Assembly (NCBI RefSeq): GCF_010548375.1
Contig: NZ_JAAGLY010000005.1
Location: forward strand, 1 to 64,000
Direction: 5' to 3'
Length of the DNA stretch: 64,000 nt
DNA from: Streptomyces sp. SID13726
GTDB lineage: Bacteria; Actinomycetota; Actinomycetes; Streptomycetales; Streptomycetaceae
Shown: positions 32,741 through 41,396 of the stretch, piece after piece
How positions within the stretch are numbered: the stretch's first letter is position 1
Layout: every line of letters begins with the position of its first letter
The notes under the pieces: model-generated
The model's input: the letters and a program-made list of their open reading frames with translations, nothing else
Told to the model about the DNA's origin: nothing
The model's database searches: none
Made by a program: the position numbers and the translations under genes

Positions 32741-33769
32741 GTGCCAGACGAGTTCTTCTCAGGCCTGATTCCGCCCATCGGTGAACTGCATGAGCGGCTG
32801 TACTCCACAGCCCTGGAGAACGGAGTTCTCAGTCCGCTGCGCGCGGCCGCCGAGCTGGACGTCGCCCAGGCGGAGGTCGAGACGGCCGTACTGGATCTCG
32901 TCGAACTCCATCTGCTGCACCCGGCCGAGGACGCCGACGACCTCGGCGACTCGGGGAAGCGGACGTACACCGCCAACAGCCCGGACGTGGCCGCGACTCA
33001 TCTCAATGGGCCCGTGGAGGCCCGGATACGGCAGATGCAGCGCCAGGTCGACCAGGTCAACAGCCATGTCATGACCATGCGTACGGTGTTCGAGCGGGCC
33101 TGGCAGAGCCACTCGCTGCTGGCCACCGTGGAGCATCTGACCGAACTTGACGCGATCCGCACGGTCCTGGAACGGCTCTCGGCGACCACGCGCGCGGAGA
33201 TGGCCTCCGCGCATCCCCTGCTGCCGCCGCAGGCCGTCCTGGAGGAGGGCAGACGGCGGACCGCGGAGGCGGCCGAGCGGGGCGTGCTGGTCCGCACCCT
33301 CTACCCGCACTCGGTGCTCTCGCACGCCTACATGCGCCAGCACATGGGCGCGGCCACCGAGCTGGGCATGCAGTTCCGCACAGTCGGCCACATCACCGAC
33401 CGGATCATCCTCTTCGACGACACCGCCGTCATCACCGACCCGGAACGGCCCCCGGGCCAGGGCGCGCTCGTGGTCCGCGACCGCTCCCTGGTCCGCTATC
33501 TGTACCGGTCCTGGGAGAGCATGTGGAACTCCGCGCGCCCCTTCACGGCCGCGGACGTCGACCCGCCCGCCGCGCCCAAGGACGAGGTGCGCCGGGCCGT
33601 GCTGAGCATGCTGGAGTCCGGCATGAAGGACGAGATGGCCGCCCGCCGGCTGTCCATGTCCACCACGACCTACCGCCGCCACGTCTCCGAGGTCCTGCTC
33701 GAACTCGGCGCCCAGAGCCGCTTCCAGGCGGGAAGCTACGCGCGCCGGGTGGGGTGGCTCAGCGACTGA
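32741..33769 (+). CDS. TrmB/LuxR-like transcriptional regulator, divergent to the cluster
   Basis: A 342-aa regulator. The N-terminus (about residues 10-70) resembles a TrmB-type winged helix (LYSTALENGVLSPLRAAAELDVAQAEVETAVLDLVELHLL). A central domain (about 130-260) looks like a PLD-like sensor fold seen in such regulators (GVLVRTLYPHSVL, DRIILFDDTAVI). The C-terminus has a LuxR-type HTH (DEMAARRLSMSTTTYRRHVSEVLLELGA, about residues 290-330; split here for length: DEMAARRLSMSTTTYRR then HVSEVLLELGA). Its position divergent from the peptide gene and operon makes it the probable pathway-specific regulator. GTG 32741 is the family-like start. Confidence 0.82.
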   Translation: MPDEFFSGLIPPIGELHERLYSTALENGVLSPLRAAAELDVAQAEVETAVLDLVELHLLHPAEDADDLGDSGKRTYTANSPDVAATHLNGPVEARIRQMQRQVDQVNSHVMTMRTVFERAWQSHSLLATVEHLTELDAIRTVLERLSATTRAEMASAHPLLPPQAVLEEGRRRTAEAAERGVLVRTLYPHSVLSHAYMRQHMGAATELGMQFRTVGHITDRIILFDDTAVITDPERPPGQGALVVRDRSLVRYLYRSWESMWNSARPFTAADVDPPAAPKDEVRRAVLSMLESGMKDEMAARRLSMSTTTYRRHVSEVLLELGAQSRFQAGSYARRVGWLSD

Positions 33770-33772
33770 GCG

Positions 33773-33835
33773 GAGGAGCGGCGCGACCGGGCCGAGGATC
33801 GGCGCGAGCGGGCGGAGGAGCGGCGCGAGCGGGCG
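33773..33835 (+). repeat. Three exact-length 21-bp tandem repeats after the regulator stop
   Basis: Three adjacent 21-bp units beginning GAGGAGCGGCGCGA are in the same frame as the regulator gene, immediately after its TGA. In that frame each unit reads as the heptad EERRERA or a one- or two-residue variant. They may be remnants of a longer coding end. Confidence 0.85.
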
Positions 33836-33844
33836 CCCCGGATG

Positions 33845-34342
33845 TCAGTCGTCCTCCCGGTCCTTCTCGGCCAGGTGGATCACACAGACCGCGACCGCGA
33901 TGAGCAGCGCCGGGTCCGCGTCGTCGCGGACGATGTCGACGCCGTACGTCTCGCGTACGTGCAGCCAGCGCCGGGAGACGACCGCGAGGAGTTCGCCGTC
34001 GTACTCGACCGCGAACTCGCGGTCCAGGATCTTGCCGCTGACGTCGAGTTCGGTGCTGCCGTCGGCGAGCGCCACCCGGTAGTGGTTGCGCAGCAGCGAC
34101 AGCCGCTTGCGCCTGATGGTGGCCAGCGGCTCGCCGTCCCGCTCGATCACCATCGTGTCGCGCAGGGCGAACATCTTCTGGTGGATGTCGATCAGGACCC
34201 GCCCGCGGGTGTCCTTCAGCTCGAAGGTGTCCCGGATCCGCATGGCCTTGCCGTCGACGAGGAAGACCTTGTTGCCCTGGTCGTCCTCGATCCAGTAGTC
34301 GTCACCGAAGCCGAGCAGCCGGTCGCGTACGAGGAATCTCAT
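33845..34342 (-). CDS. LURP-one-related (Tubby-like fold) protein
   Basis: A 165-aa LOR-family protein. MRFLVRDRLLGFGDDYWIED, VDGKAMRIRDTFEL and ALRDTMVIERDGEPLATIRRK are the typical strands of the family, which adopts a scramblase/Tubby-like beta-barrel. Bacterial members have unknown roles, possibly lipid or membrane association. ATG 34342 has a GGAAG site. Single gene; its stop faces the repeats after the cluster regulator. Confidence 0.85.
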   Translation of the reverse strand: MRFLVRDRLLGFGDDYWIEDDQGNKVFLVDGKAMRIRDTFELKDTRGRVLIDIHQKMFALRDTMVIERDGEPLATIRRKRLSLLRNHYRVALADGSTELDVSGKILDREFAVEYDGELLAVVSRRWLHVRETYGVDIVRDDADPALLIAVAVCVIHLAEKDREDD

Positions 34343-34441
34343 GCCGTTACCGCTTCCCCGCCGGCCGCCCCGGAACGCCATCGATGGGCCGACGGGGCAC
34401 GCGCCGAGGTGACTGTCGGTGGCGGGTGGCACTCTTGAGCC

Positions 34442-36292
34442 ATGAGCAGGTCCACGAGTGATTCCGCGGGTTCCGCACCCCGCCGCGTCCGCGTCCGCGC
34501 CCCCGAGCTGGTCGGCGAGGGCGGCTGGCTGAACACGGGCGGGCAGGGGTACACCCTCGCCGACCTGCGAGGACGCATCGTCGTCCTGGACTTCTGGACC
34601 TTCTGCTGCATCAACTGCCTGCATGTCCTCGACGAGCTGCGCGAGCTGGAGGAGAAGCACTCCGACACCGTCGTCGTGATCGGGGTCCACTCACCGAAGT
34701 TCGTCCATGAGGCGGAGCACGCGGCGGTGGTGGACGCGGTCGAGCGGTACGGCGTGGCGCATCCCGTGCTCGACGACCCCGAGCTCGCCACCTGGAAGCA
34801 GTACGCGGTGCGGGCCTGGCCGACGCTCGTGGTGATCGACCCCGAGGGGTACGTCGTCGCGCAGCACGCGGGCGAGGGCCATGTGCACGCCATCGAGCGC
34901 CTGGTGACGGAGCTGGAGGCCGAGCACGCGGCGAAGGGCACCCTGCGCCGCGGCGACGGACCGTACGTCCCGCCGGAGCCCGAGCCGACCACCCTGCGCT
35001 TCCCCGGCAAGGCGCTCCTGCTGCCCTCCGGGAACCTCCTGGTCAGCGACACCACCCGGCACCGACTGGTGGAGCTTGCGGCGGACGGCGAGACCGTCGT
35101 ACGCCACATCGGCTCCGGCACGCGCGGCTTCGCCGACGGCACGGCGGACACGGCGACGTTCAACGAACCGCAGGGCCTCGCCCTTCTCGACGACGGCGCC
35201 GTGGTCGTCGCCGACACCGTCAACCACGCCCTGCGCCGCCTCGACCCCGGCACCGGCGAGGTCACCACCCTGGCCGGCACCGGCCGCCAGTGGTGGCAGG
35301 GCTCCCCCACGGCGGGCCCCGCGCGCGAGACCGACCTGTCCTCCCCGTGGGACGTGGCCGTGTGGCACGGCCTGGTGTGGATCGCGATGGCCGGTGTCCA
35401 CCAGTTGTGGGCGTACGACCCGGGCGACAGGACGGTCGCGGCCGTGGCCGGCACCACCAACGAGGGCCTGGTCGACGGCCCCGGCGCCGAGGCCTGGTTC
35501 GCCCAGCCCTCCGGCCTCGCCGTGTCACTCGACGGCGAGCATCTGTGGCTCGCCGACTCCGAGACCTCCGCGCTGCGCCGGGTCGACCTCGACGGCACCG
35601 TCCACACCGCCGTCGGCACCGGCCTCTTCGACTTCGGCCACCGCGACGGCCCCGCCGGACAGGCCCTGCTCCAGCACCCGTTGGGCGTCACCGCGCTGCC
35701 CGACGGCTCGGTCGCGGTCAGCGACACCTACAACCACGCCCTGCGCCGCTACGACCCGGCGACCGGCGAGGTCACCACCCTCGCGACCGACCTGCGCGAA
35801 CCGAGCGACGCGGTGCTGGTCGGCGACGACATCGTGGTGGTCGAGTCGGCCCGCCACCGCCTGACCCGCCTGCGCCTGCCGGAGGAGGCGGTCCGTGTCA
35901 CCGCGGTCGCCCACCGCACCCGGCGCGCGGCGACCGAAGTGGCCCCGGGCAAGCTCGTGTTGGACGTGATCTTCCAAGCTCCCGCGGGCCAGAAACTCGA
36001 CACCCGCTACGGCCCGTCCAGCCGCCTCCTGGTCTCCTCCACCCCACCCGAACTGCTCCTCGCGGGAGAGGGCGCGGCCACGGACCTCACCAGAACCCTG
36101 GAACTCAACCCTGCGGTCCCCCGAGGCGTCCTGCACATCTCGGCGATGGCGGCCTCCTGCGACGACACCCCCGACACCGAATACCCGGCCTGCCACGTGC
36201 ACCAGCAGGACTGGGGAGTCCCGATCAGAGTGACCGAGGGCGCGACCAACAGACTCCCACTGATCCTCGCGGGGATGGACGAAGGTGGTTAG
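34442..36292 (+). CDS. NHLRC2-like thioredoxin-NHL beta-propeller protein
   Basis: A 616-aa protein with three parts: a thioredoxin-like domain (about residues 20-165) carrying CCINC in place of CxxC, a six-bladed NHL propeller (about 180-490, repeats such as VSDTTRHRLVEL, VADTVNHALRRLD, LADSETSALRRVD, VSDTYNHALRRYD), and a C-terminal beta-sandwich with CDD...CHVHQQDW. This architecture is conserved from bacteria to human NHLRC2. No signal peptide is seen, so it is cytosolic. The role in bacteria is unknown; a disulfide or scaffold function is plausible. A REP-like element begins at its TAG stop. Confidence 0.9.
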   Translation: MSRSTSDSAGSAPRRVRVRAPELVGEGGWLNTGGQGYTLADLRGRIVVLDFWTFCCINCLHVLDELRELEEKHSDTVVVIGVHSPKFVHEAEHAAVVDAVERYGVAHPVLDDPELATWKQYAVRAWPTLVVIDPEGYVVAQHAGEGHVHAIERLVTELEAEHAAKGTLRRGDGPYVPPEPEPTTLRFPGKALLLPSGNLLVSDTTRHRLVELAADGETVVRHIGSGTRGFADGTADTATFNEPQGLALLDDGAVVVADTVNHALRRLDPGTGEVTTLAGTGRQWWQGSPTAGPARETDLSSPWDVAVWHGLVWIAMAGVHQLWAYDPGDRTVAAVAGTTNEGLVDGPGAEAWFAQPSGLAVSLDGEHLWLADSETSALRRVDLDGTVHTAVGTGLFDFGHRDGPAGQALLQHPLGVTALPDGSVAVSDTYNHALRRYDPATGEVTTLATDLREPSDAVLVGDDIVVVESARHRLTRLRLPEEAVRVTAVAHRTRRAATEVAPGKLVLDVIFQAPAGQKLDTRYGPSSRLLVSSTPPELLLAGEGAATDLTRTLELNPAVPRGVLHISAMAASCDDTPDTEYPACHVHQQDWGVPIRVTEGATNRLPLILAGMDEGG

Positions 36293-36320
36293 GGGCGCGG
36301 GGAACTGCGCGACAAGCCCC
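36292..36320 (+). repeat. Streptomyces REP-like intergenic element, copy 2
   Basis: GGGGCGCGGGGAACTGCGCG followed by ACAAGCCCC, overlapping the last base of the TAG stop of the NHLRC2-like gene. Differs from copy 1 at one position over 29. Confidence 0.75.
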
Positions 36321-36354
36321 CACCGGCGGTCAGCCGAATCACAACGGGACTCGC

Positions 36355-36585
36355 TCAGTACTCGTCTCGCCGATGCCGGTCATCCACAACGGTCGTGGAC
36401 GCCGGAGGCACGACCACCTGCCGCCGCCGTCGCGCGATACTGCTGAACGTCGTCACCCCGATCAACCCCACGATCATCAGAATGACCCCGACCAGATCCA
36501 GATTGACCCCCTGCATGTCCCAGTCCGTCGCGAACGTGAGAATCGCTCCCACGGCGATGAGGATGATGCACCCGCCGAGGCCCAT
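36355..36585 (-). CDS. Small two-helix membrane protein, DUF6458-like
   Basis: A 76-aa protein with two predicted membrane helices (residues 4-19, CIILIAVGAILTFAT; 31-50, LVGVILMIVGLIGVTTFSSI) joined by a short DWDMQGVNLD turn. A basic RRRR segment then marks a cytosolic tail of about 25 residues. The pattern matches small actinomycete DUF6458 proteins of unknown function. A GGGAGG site precedes ATG 36585. It lies downstream of the M18 peptidase gene by 68 bp and could be a distal operon member. Confidence 0.82.
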   Translation of the reverse strand: MGLGGCIILIAVGAILTFATDWDMQGVNLDLVGVILMIVGLIGVTTFSSIARRRRQVVVPPASTTVVDDRHRRDEY

Positions 36586-36653
36586 GAGTGTCGCCTCCCT
36601 GTCCGGCCCGGTCGTTCCGGCCCGCACACGCGGGTACCCCCACTCCGTCCGAA

Positions 36654-37946
36654 CTACCCCTCCAGGAACGCCACCAGCGCGTTGGCCAGCAGATGCGGGT
36701 CGTCCGCGCCGCACAACTCCCGGACGCTGTGCATCGAAAGGATCGCCACCCCGATGTCCACGGTCTTGATGCCGTGCCGGGCCGCGGTGATCGGCCCGAT
36801 GGTGGTGCCGCAGGGCATGGAGTTGTTGGAGACGAACGACTGGAAGGGCACCCCGGCCCGCTCGCAGGCCGCCGCCCACACCGCCCGCCCCGAACCGTCC
36901 GTGGCATAGCGGTTGTTGACGTTGACCTTGAGGATCGGCCCGCCGTTGACGCGCGGGTGGTGCGTCGGGTCGTGCCGCTCCGCGTAGTTGGGGTGCACCG
37001 CGTGCCCGGTGTCGGAGGACAGGCACACCGTCCCCGCGAACGCCCGCGCCCGGTCCTCGTACGACCCGCCGCGCGCGAACACCGACCGCTCCAGGACCCC
37101 GCCGAGCAGCGGCCCGTCCGCGCCTGTGTCGGACTGCGAGCCGTTCTCCTCGTGGTCGAAGGCGGCGAGCACCGGGATGTACGGCAGTTCACGGGAGGAC
37201 ACCGCGGTCAGGGCGGCCACGCCCGCGTGCACGGACAGCAGGTTGTCCATGCGCGGTCCCGCCAGCAGCTCCTTGTCCCGGCCCAGATAGGCGGGCGCCT
37301 CCACGGAGTGCGTCATCAGGTCCCAGCCGGTCACCTCGCCCGCGCCGAGCCCCAGTTCCTCCTCCAGGAAGGCGATCAGGTCACCGTCGCGCACATGGTC
37401 GCCGAGCCCCCAGACGGGCTGGAGGTGGCGCTGCTTGTCGAGCTTGAGGCCGTCCGAGGACACCGCGCGGTCCAGGTGGATGGCGAGCTGGGGCACCCTC
37501 AGCAGCGGCCGGTCCACGTTCACCAGGCGCGTGGAGCCGTCCCGCAGGGTCAGCCGGCCGGCCAGCCCCAGGTCACGGTCGAGCCAGGAGTTCATCAGGG
37601 GGCCGCCGTAGATCTCGACGGCGACCTGGCGCCAGCCGTGCGCCCCCGCGTCCGGCAGCGGCTTCACGCGCAGGTTCGGGGAGTCGGTGTGCGCGCCGAC
37701 GATCCGGTACGGCGTGTGGGGCGCCGCGCTCTCGGGGACGTACCAGGCGATGATCGCGCCGCCGCGCAGCACGTACTTGCCGCCGCTCGTCCCGTCCCAG
37801 GCGTCCGTCTCCGAGACCTGGCGGAAGCCTGCCTTCTCCAGCCGCTCGGCGGCGTTCGCCACCGCGTGGTACGGCGTGGGGCTCGCCGCCAGGAAGGACA
37901 TGAGGTCGTCGGTGTGGCCGCGGTCGAAGCGGTGGGGTGCGCTCAT
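36654..37946 (-). CDS. M18 family aspartyl aminopeptidase
   Basis: A 430-aa zinc metallo-aminopeptidase removing N-terminal acidic residues in the cytosol. The dinuclear site residues are visible: His in VGAHTDSPNL, Asp in GPRMDNLLS, Glu pair in FDHEENGS, Asp in SSDTGHA and His in LSMHSVREL. Length and domain order match the M18 family (DNPEP/PepC-type). ATG 37946 is chosen for its AAGGTGA site; GTG 37955 is in frame upstream. It follows the acyl-CoA dehydrogenase gene but is separated by a terminator. Confidence 0.93.
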   Translation of the reverse strand: MSAPHRFDRGHTDDLMSFLAASPTPYHAVANAAERLEKAGFRQVSETDAWDGTSGGKYVLRGGAIIAWYVPESAAPHTPYRIVGAHTDSPNLRVKPLPDAGAHGWRQVAVEIYGGPLMNSWLDRDLGLAGRLTLRDGSTRLVNVDRPLLRVPQLAIHLDRAVSSDGLKLDKQRHLQPVWGLGDHVRDGDLIAFLEEELGLGAGEVTGWDLMTHSVEAPAYLGRDKELLAGPRMDNLLSVHAGVAALTAVSSRELPYIPVLAAFDHEENGSQSDTGADGPLLGGVLERSVFARGGSYEDRARAFAGTVCLSSDTGHAVHPNYAERHDPTHHPRVNGGPILKVNVNNRYATDGSGRAVWAAACERAGVPFQSFVSNNSMPCGTTIGPITAARHGIKTVDIGVAILSMHSVRELCGADDPHLLANALVAFLEG

Positions 37947-37968
37947 GGGGTTCACCTTAACGACGTAC

Positions 37969-38003
37969 GAGAGCCCGCTCCCGGCGATGGGGAGCGGGCC
38001 CTC
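37969..38003 (-). terminator. Terminator after acyl-CoA dehydrogenase gene
   Basis: GAGAGCCCGCTCCC pairs with GGGAGCGGGCCCTC (one mismatch) around a short loop, about 32 nt beyond the stop of the minus-strand gene at 38035. Confidence 0.8.
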
Positions 38004-38034
38004 GTGAGGACGTGTGCAGCTGTACAGATGTGTC

Positions 38035-39861
38035 CTAGAACGCGGCCTCGTCGAGCTCCATGAGGTCCAGCTCGACGCCCTCGGCGACCTTGCGGGCCAG
38101 GGTCACGCCGGGCAGGACGTTGGCCGCGAAGAACTTCGCCGCCGCGATCTTGCCGGTGTAGAAGGCCTTGTCCTTCTGCGAAGCCGTCTCCAGCTTCTCG
38201 GCGGCGACGGCCGCGCCCTTGAGGAGCAGGTAGCCGACGACGACGTCACCGGAGGCCATCAGCAGACGGGTGGTGTTGAGGCCCACCTTGTAGATGCTCT
38301 TGACGTCCTGCTCGGTGGCGGCGAGGTCGGTCAGCATGAGGCCGACGATCGCCTCCAGCTCGACGGCGGCCTTGGCCAGGTGCTCACGGGCGCCCGCGAG
38401 CTCCTCGCCGCCGGTGCCGAGCGCCAGGAACTTCTTGATGTCCTCGGCGAGGGAGTTGAGGGCCGCGCCCTGGTTGCGGACGATCTTCCGGAAGAAGAAG
38501 TCCTGGCCCTGGATCGCGGTGGTGCCCTCGTACAGGGTGTCGATCTTGGCGTCCCGGATGTACTGCTCGATCGGGTACTCCTGGAGGAACCCGGAGCCGC
38601 CGAAGGTCTGGAGTGACTGGGCGAGCTGCTCGTAGCCCTTCTCGGAGCCGTAGCCCTTGACGATCGGCAGGAGCAGGTCGTTCAGGGCCTCCAGGGCCTT
38701 GACGTCCTCGCCCGCCGCCTCCTTGACCTGGATCTCGTCCTGGACGGAGGCCGTGTACAGCACCAGGGCGCGCATGCCCTCCGCGTACGCCTTCTGCGTG
38801 ATCAGCGAGCGGCGCACGTCCGGGTGGTGGGTGATGGTGACCTTGGGCGCGGTCTTGTCGCCGAAGGCGGCGAGGTCGGAACCCTGGACGCGCTCCTTGG
38901 CGTACTCCAGCGCGTTCAGGTAGCCCGTCGACAGCGTGGAGATGGCCTTCGTGCCGACCATCATCCGCGCGAACTCGATGATCCGGAACATCTGGCGGAT
39001 GCCGTCGTGCTTGTCGCCGATCAGCCAGCCCTTGGCGGGGTGGCGGTCGCCGAAGGTCATCTCGCAGGTGTTGGAGGCCTTCAGGCCCATCTTGTGCTCG
39101 ACGTTGGTGGCGTAGGCGCCGTTGCGCTCGCCCAGCTCGCCGGTCTCGAAGTCGAAGAGGTACTTGGGCACGAGGAAGAGGGAGAGCCCCTTGGTGCCGG
39201 GCCCGGCACCCTCGGGGCGCGCCAGCACGTAGTGGAGGATGTTCTCCTCCATGTCGTGCTCACCGGACGTGATGAAGCGCTTGACGCCCTCGATGTGCCA
39301 GGAACCGTCCTCCTGCTGGACCGCCTTGGTGCGGCCGGCGCCGACGTCGGAGCCCGCGTCGGGCTCGGTCAGCACCATGGTGGAGCCCCAGGTCTTCTCC
39401 ACGGCGATCTTCGCGATGTGCTTCTGGACGTCGTTGCCCTCCTCGAAGAGGATGCCGGCGAACGCCGGGCCCGAGGAGTACATCCACACGGCCGGGTTCG
39501 CGCCGAGCAGCAGCTCCGCGTACGCCCAGATCAGGGAGCGCGGGGAGGTGGTGCCGCCGATCTCCTCGGGCAGGCCCAGGCGCCAGTACTCGGAGTCCAT
39601 GAAGGCCTTGTAGCTCTTCTTGAAGGAGGCCGGGACCGGCGCGGTGTTGGTCTCGGGGTCGAAGACCGGCGGGTTGCGGTCGGCGTCGGCGAAGGACTCC
39701 GCCAGCTCGTTCTCCGCGAGGCGGGTCAGCTCCTCCAGGACGCTCTTCGCGGTGTCCGTGTCCATCTCCGCGAACGGTCCGGTGCCGTACACCTTGTCGC
39801 GTCCGAGTACTTCGAAGAGGTTGAACTCGATGTCGCGCAGATTCGACTTGTAGTGCCCCAT
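38035..39861 (-). CDS. Acyl-CoA dehydrogenase (long FadE-type)
   Basis: A 608-aa FAD-dependent acyl-CoA dehydrogenase of the long class with an N-terminal AcdA-type extension and a C-terminal extra helical domain. MVLTEPDAGSDVGAGRT and WHIEGVKRFITSGEHD form the FAD/substrate region; the C-terminal DTLYEGTTAIQGQDFFFRK contains the putative catalytic Glu region and the conserved closing motif. It performs the first step of beta-oxidation. ATG 39861 (MGHYKSNLRDIEFNLFEVLG) is the family start; the ORF upstream is spurious. The promoter region contains two palindromes that may bind a lipid-responsive TetR repressor. Monocistronic, ending at a strong hairpin. Confidence 0.92.
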   Translation of the reverse strand: MGHYKSNLRDIEFNLFEVLGRDKVYGTGPFAEMDTDTAKSVLEELTRLAENELAESFADADRNPPVFDPETNTAPVPASFKKSYKAFMDSEYWRLGLPEEIGGTTSPRSLIWAYAELLLGANPAVWMYSSGPAFAGILFEEGNDVQKHIAKIAVEKTWGSTMVLTEPDAGSDVGAGRTKAVQQEDGSWHIEGVKRFITSGEHDMEENILHYVLARPEGAGPGTKGLSLFLVPKYLFDFETGELGERNGAYATNVEHKMGLKASNTCEMTFGDRHPAKGWLIGDKHDGIRQMFRIIEFARMMVGTKAISTLSTGYLNALEYAKERVQGSDLAAFGDKTAPKVTITHHPDVRRSLITQKAYAEGMRALVLYTASVQDEIQVKEAAGEDVKALEALNDLLLPIVKGYGSEKGYEQLAQSLQTFGGSGFLQEYPIEQYIRDAKIDTLYEGTTAIQGQDFFFRKIVRNQGAALNSLAEDIKKFLALGTGGEELAGAREHLAKAAVELEAIVGLMLTDLAATEQDVKSIYKVGLNTTRLLMASGDVVVGYLLLKGAAVAAEKLETASQKDKAFYTGKIAAAKFFAANVLPGVTLARKVAEGVELDLMELDEAAF

Positions 39862-39926
39862 GGCGACGGCTCCGTAGAGAGATCGGCGAGGCACTTGGTT
39901 CCTCGCGCTCGTTCACATACCAACAA

Positions 39927-39954
39927 GTAGCTACGATGATGCTACCCGTCGGTA
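39927..39954. promoter_or_regulatory. Palindromic operator candidates of the acyl-CoA dehydrogenase gene
   Basis: GTAGCTAC (39927-39934) and TACC-N4-GGTA (39943-39954) lie in the AT-rich segment before the minus-strand gene. Both are perfect palindromes of the size bound by TetR-like regulators. No regulator gene is adjacent. Confidence 0.45.
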
Positions 39955-40069
39955 ATAAGCCGCAACCCCGATCCGGCCATCTGTGACGGTTCCCACCGGC
40001 ACCGCCGGCGGCCGGTCGCGGCCCGCACGGAAGACGCCAGTGGCTGTCCGCCGCCCGCACCCCCCTCGG

Positions 40070-40075
40070 TACGCT
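40070..40075 (+). promoter_or_regulatory. -10 element TACGCT, probable leaderless transcript
   Basis: TACGCT ends 7 nt before ATG 40083, with no ribosome-binding site in between. This supports the assigned start. Confidence 0.5.
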
Positions 40076-40082
40076 TACGCCC

Positions 40083-40550
40083 ATGTACGGCTACGACCAG
40101 AATCCTGGTGCCCAGCAGCAGTACGGCGTCCCGCCCCAGCAGCCGATGCAGGGCGGGTACGGCCAGCAGCCGCCGCTGTACCCCGAGCCGTCCCCGCCCT
40201 CGCTCGCGGACGCGGTGCGTGCCTTCACCACGGGACAGATGTCGGCCGAGGACTTCCAGCAGGTCTTCGCCACGTCCAAGGTGTACTGCCCGCGCGGCGA
40301 CAACCCCGGATTCCTCGCCCTGCACAACACCCAGCAGCCGGTGATCCCCATGTTCACCTCGCTCAAGGAGCTGCGGCGGTACGCGGGCAAGGAGTCCAAG
40401 TACTTCGTCATCACCGGCGCCGAGGTGATCGACCTGCTGCCGACCGGCTACGGCTTCGTCCTCGACATGGAGGGCGAGCACCGGATGGTCTTCGACGCGA
40501 AGGCGGTCGAGCAGATGGTGGAGTTCGCGATGCGGCGGATGTACGGCTGA
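40083..40550 (+). CDS. SseB-family protein
   Basis: A 155-aa protein with a Gln/Pro/Tyr-rich disordered N-terminus (about 38 residues, QQQYGVPPQQPMQGGYGQQP) and an SseB-like alpha/beta domain (LADAVRAFTTGQMSAEDFQQ; VIPMFTSLKELRRYA; GYGFVLDME). SseB-type domains are widespread in actinomycetes, and the molecular role is unknown. It starts 7 nt after a -10 element, so it is probably leaderless. Monocistronic; convergent with the tetR gene 17 bp away. Confidence 0.85.
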   Translation: MYGYDQNPGAQQQYGVPPQQPMQGGYGQQPPLYPEPSPPSLADAVRAFTTGQMSAEDFQQVFATSKVYCPRGDNPGFLALHNTQQPVIPMFTSLKELRRYAGKESKYFVITGAEVIDLLPTGYGFVLDMEGEHRMVFDAKAVEQMVEFAMRRMYG

Positions 40551-40567
40551 GCCGCCGCGACGCGGGT

Positions 40568-41296
40568 TCACCGCGCCAGCCGTAGCTCCAGGCCGTCCAG
40601 GACGACGTCCAGCGCGGCCGTGAACTTCGCCTCCCGCAGCGCGGCCGGGTCCGTGGTGGCCGCCTCCTGCGTCTCGCTGTGGCCCCGGGCCAGATGGCTG
40701 TGCGGCGCCGTGGCCTGCTGGACCGCGGGCAGCAGCCGGGCGATGAGGCCCGACTCGGAGTCGCCGGAGCGGGCGACCGTGGTGAGCCAGGCGGCCTCCG
40801 TGGTGCTCATGCCGATCACGTACGACATCACGGCGTCGATCGCCGTGGCCGGATTCCGGAATCCGGCGGCCGTGAACAGGGCCGCCAGCCGCTCCGAGTA
40901 GGACATGAGGTTGGGGCCGAGATAGGCGAGCCCGGCCTGTCCGAGGACCGGCGGCAGCCACGGGTGCCGCAGGGCCGTCGTACGGAAGGAGCGGGACGCC
41001 TCCGTGACGGCCCCGCGCCAGTCCGGGCCGTCCGCCGCCGGGACGTGGATCTCCGCGGCGACCTCGTCCACCGCCAGCTCCATCAGCTCGTCCTTCGTGG
41101 CCACGTGCCGGTACAGGGAGGCCGCGCCCGCGTTCAGCCGGGTGGCGAGCTTGCGCATGCTCAGGGCCTCGACGCCCTCCGCGTCCAGCATCACGATCGC
41201 CTCGCGCACGATCGCGGTCCGGCTGAGCGCGGGCTGGTCGGCCTCGCGCTGCGGACGGGCCCAGACGGAGGGGACGGGGCTCGGCTTCGTCGTCAT
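40568..41296 (-). CDS. TetR-family repressor of the divergent MFS pump
   Basis: A 242-aa TetR regulator. The HTH lies in residues about 30-75 (AIVMLDAEGVEALSMRKLAT, then RLNAGAASLYRHVATKDEL), and a TetR_C_1/tetracyclin-repressor-like C-terminal domain follows (WRGAVTEASRSFRTTALRHP). ATG 41296 has a GGAGAAGGAG site; the longer upstream frame reads through the operator and is rejected. Divergent arrangement with the efflux pump and the shared perfect palindrome strongly suggest autoregulation and pump control relieved by a pump substrate. Confidence 0.9.
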   Translation of the reverse strand: MTTKPSPVPSVWARPQREADQPALSRTAIVREAIVMLDAEGVEALSMRKLATRLNAGAASLYRHVATKDELMELAVDEVAAEIHVPAADGPDWRGAVTEASRSFRTTALRHPWLPPVLGQAGLAYLGPNLMSYSERLAALFTAAGFRNPATAIDAVMSYVIGMSTTEAAWLTTVARSGDSESGLIARLLPAVQQATAPHSHLARGHSETQEAATTDPAALREAKFTAALDVVLDGLELRLAR

Positions 41297-41396
41297 CGCT
41301 GCTCCTTCTCCTGCGGCGCCCTTTTCGCAAGGCGCCTTCCGGCACGGTCCGACCTGCTGCGTACATCGTTCGCGTCCAGCGTACATGAATCGGGAC

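Noticed and set aside
32466..32768. Plus-strand 100-codon frame rich in Cys over the small-peptide region
   Set aside because: No ribosome-binding site, poor third-position bias and overlap with the regulator start; the minus-strand peptide frame is better supported.
38035..39861. Link between the acyl-CoA dehydrogenase or M18 peptidase and the biosynthetic cluster
   Set aside because: Several kilobases away, opposite context, own terminators and typical housekeeping families.
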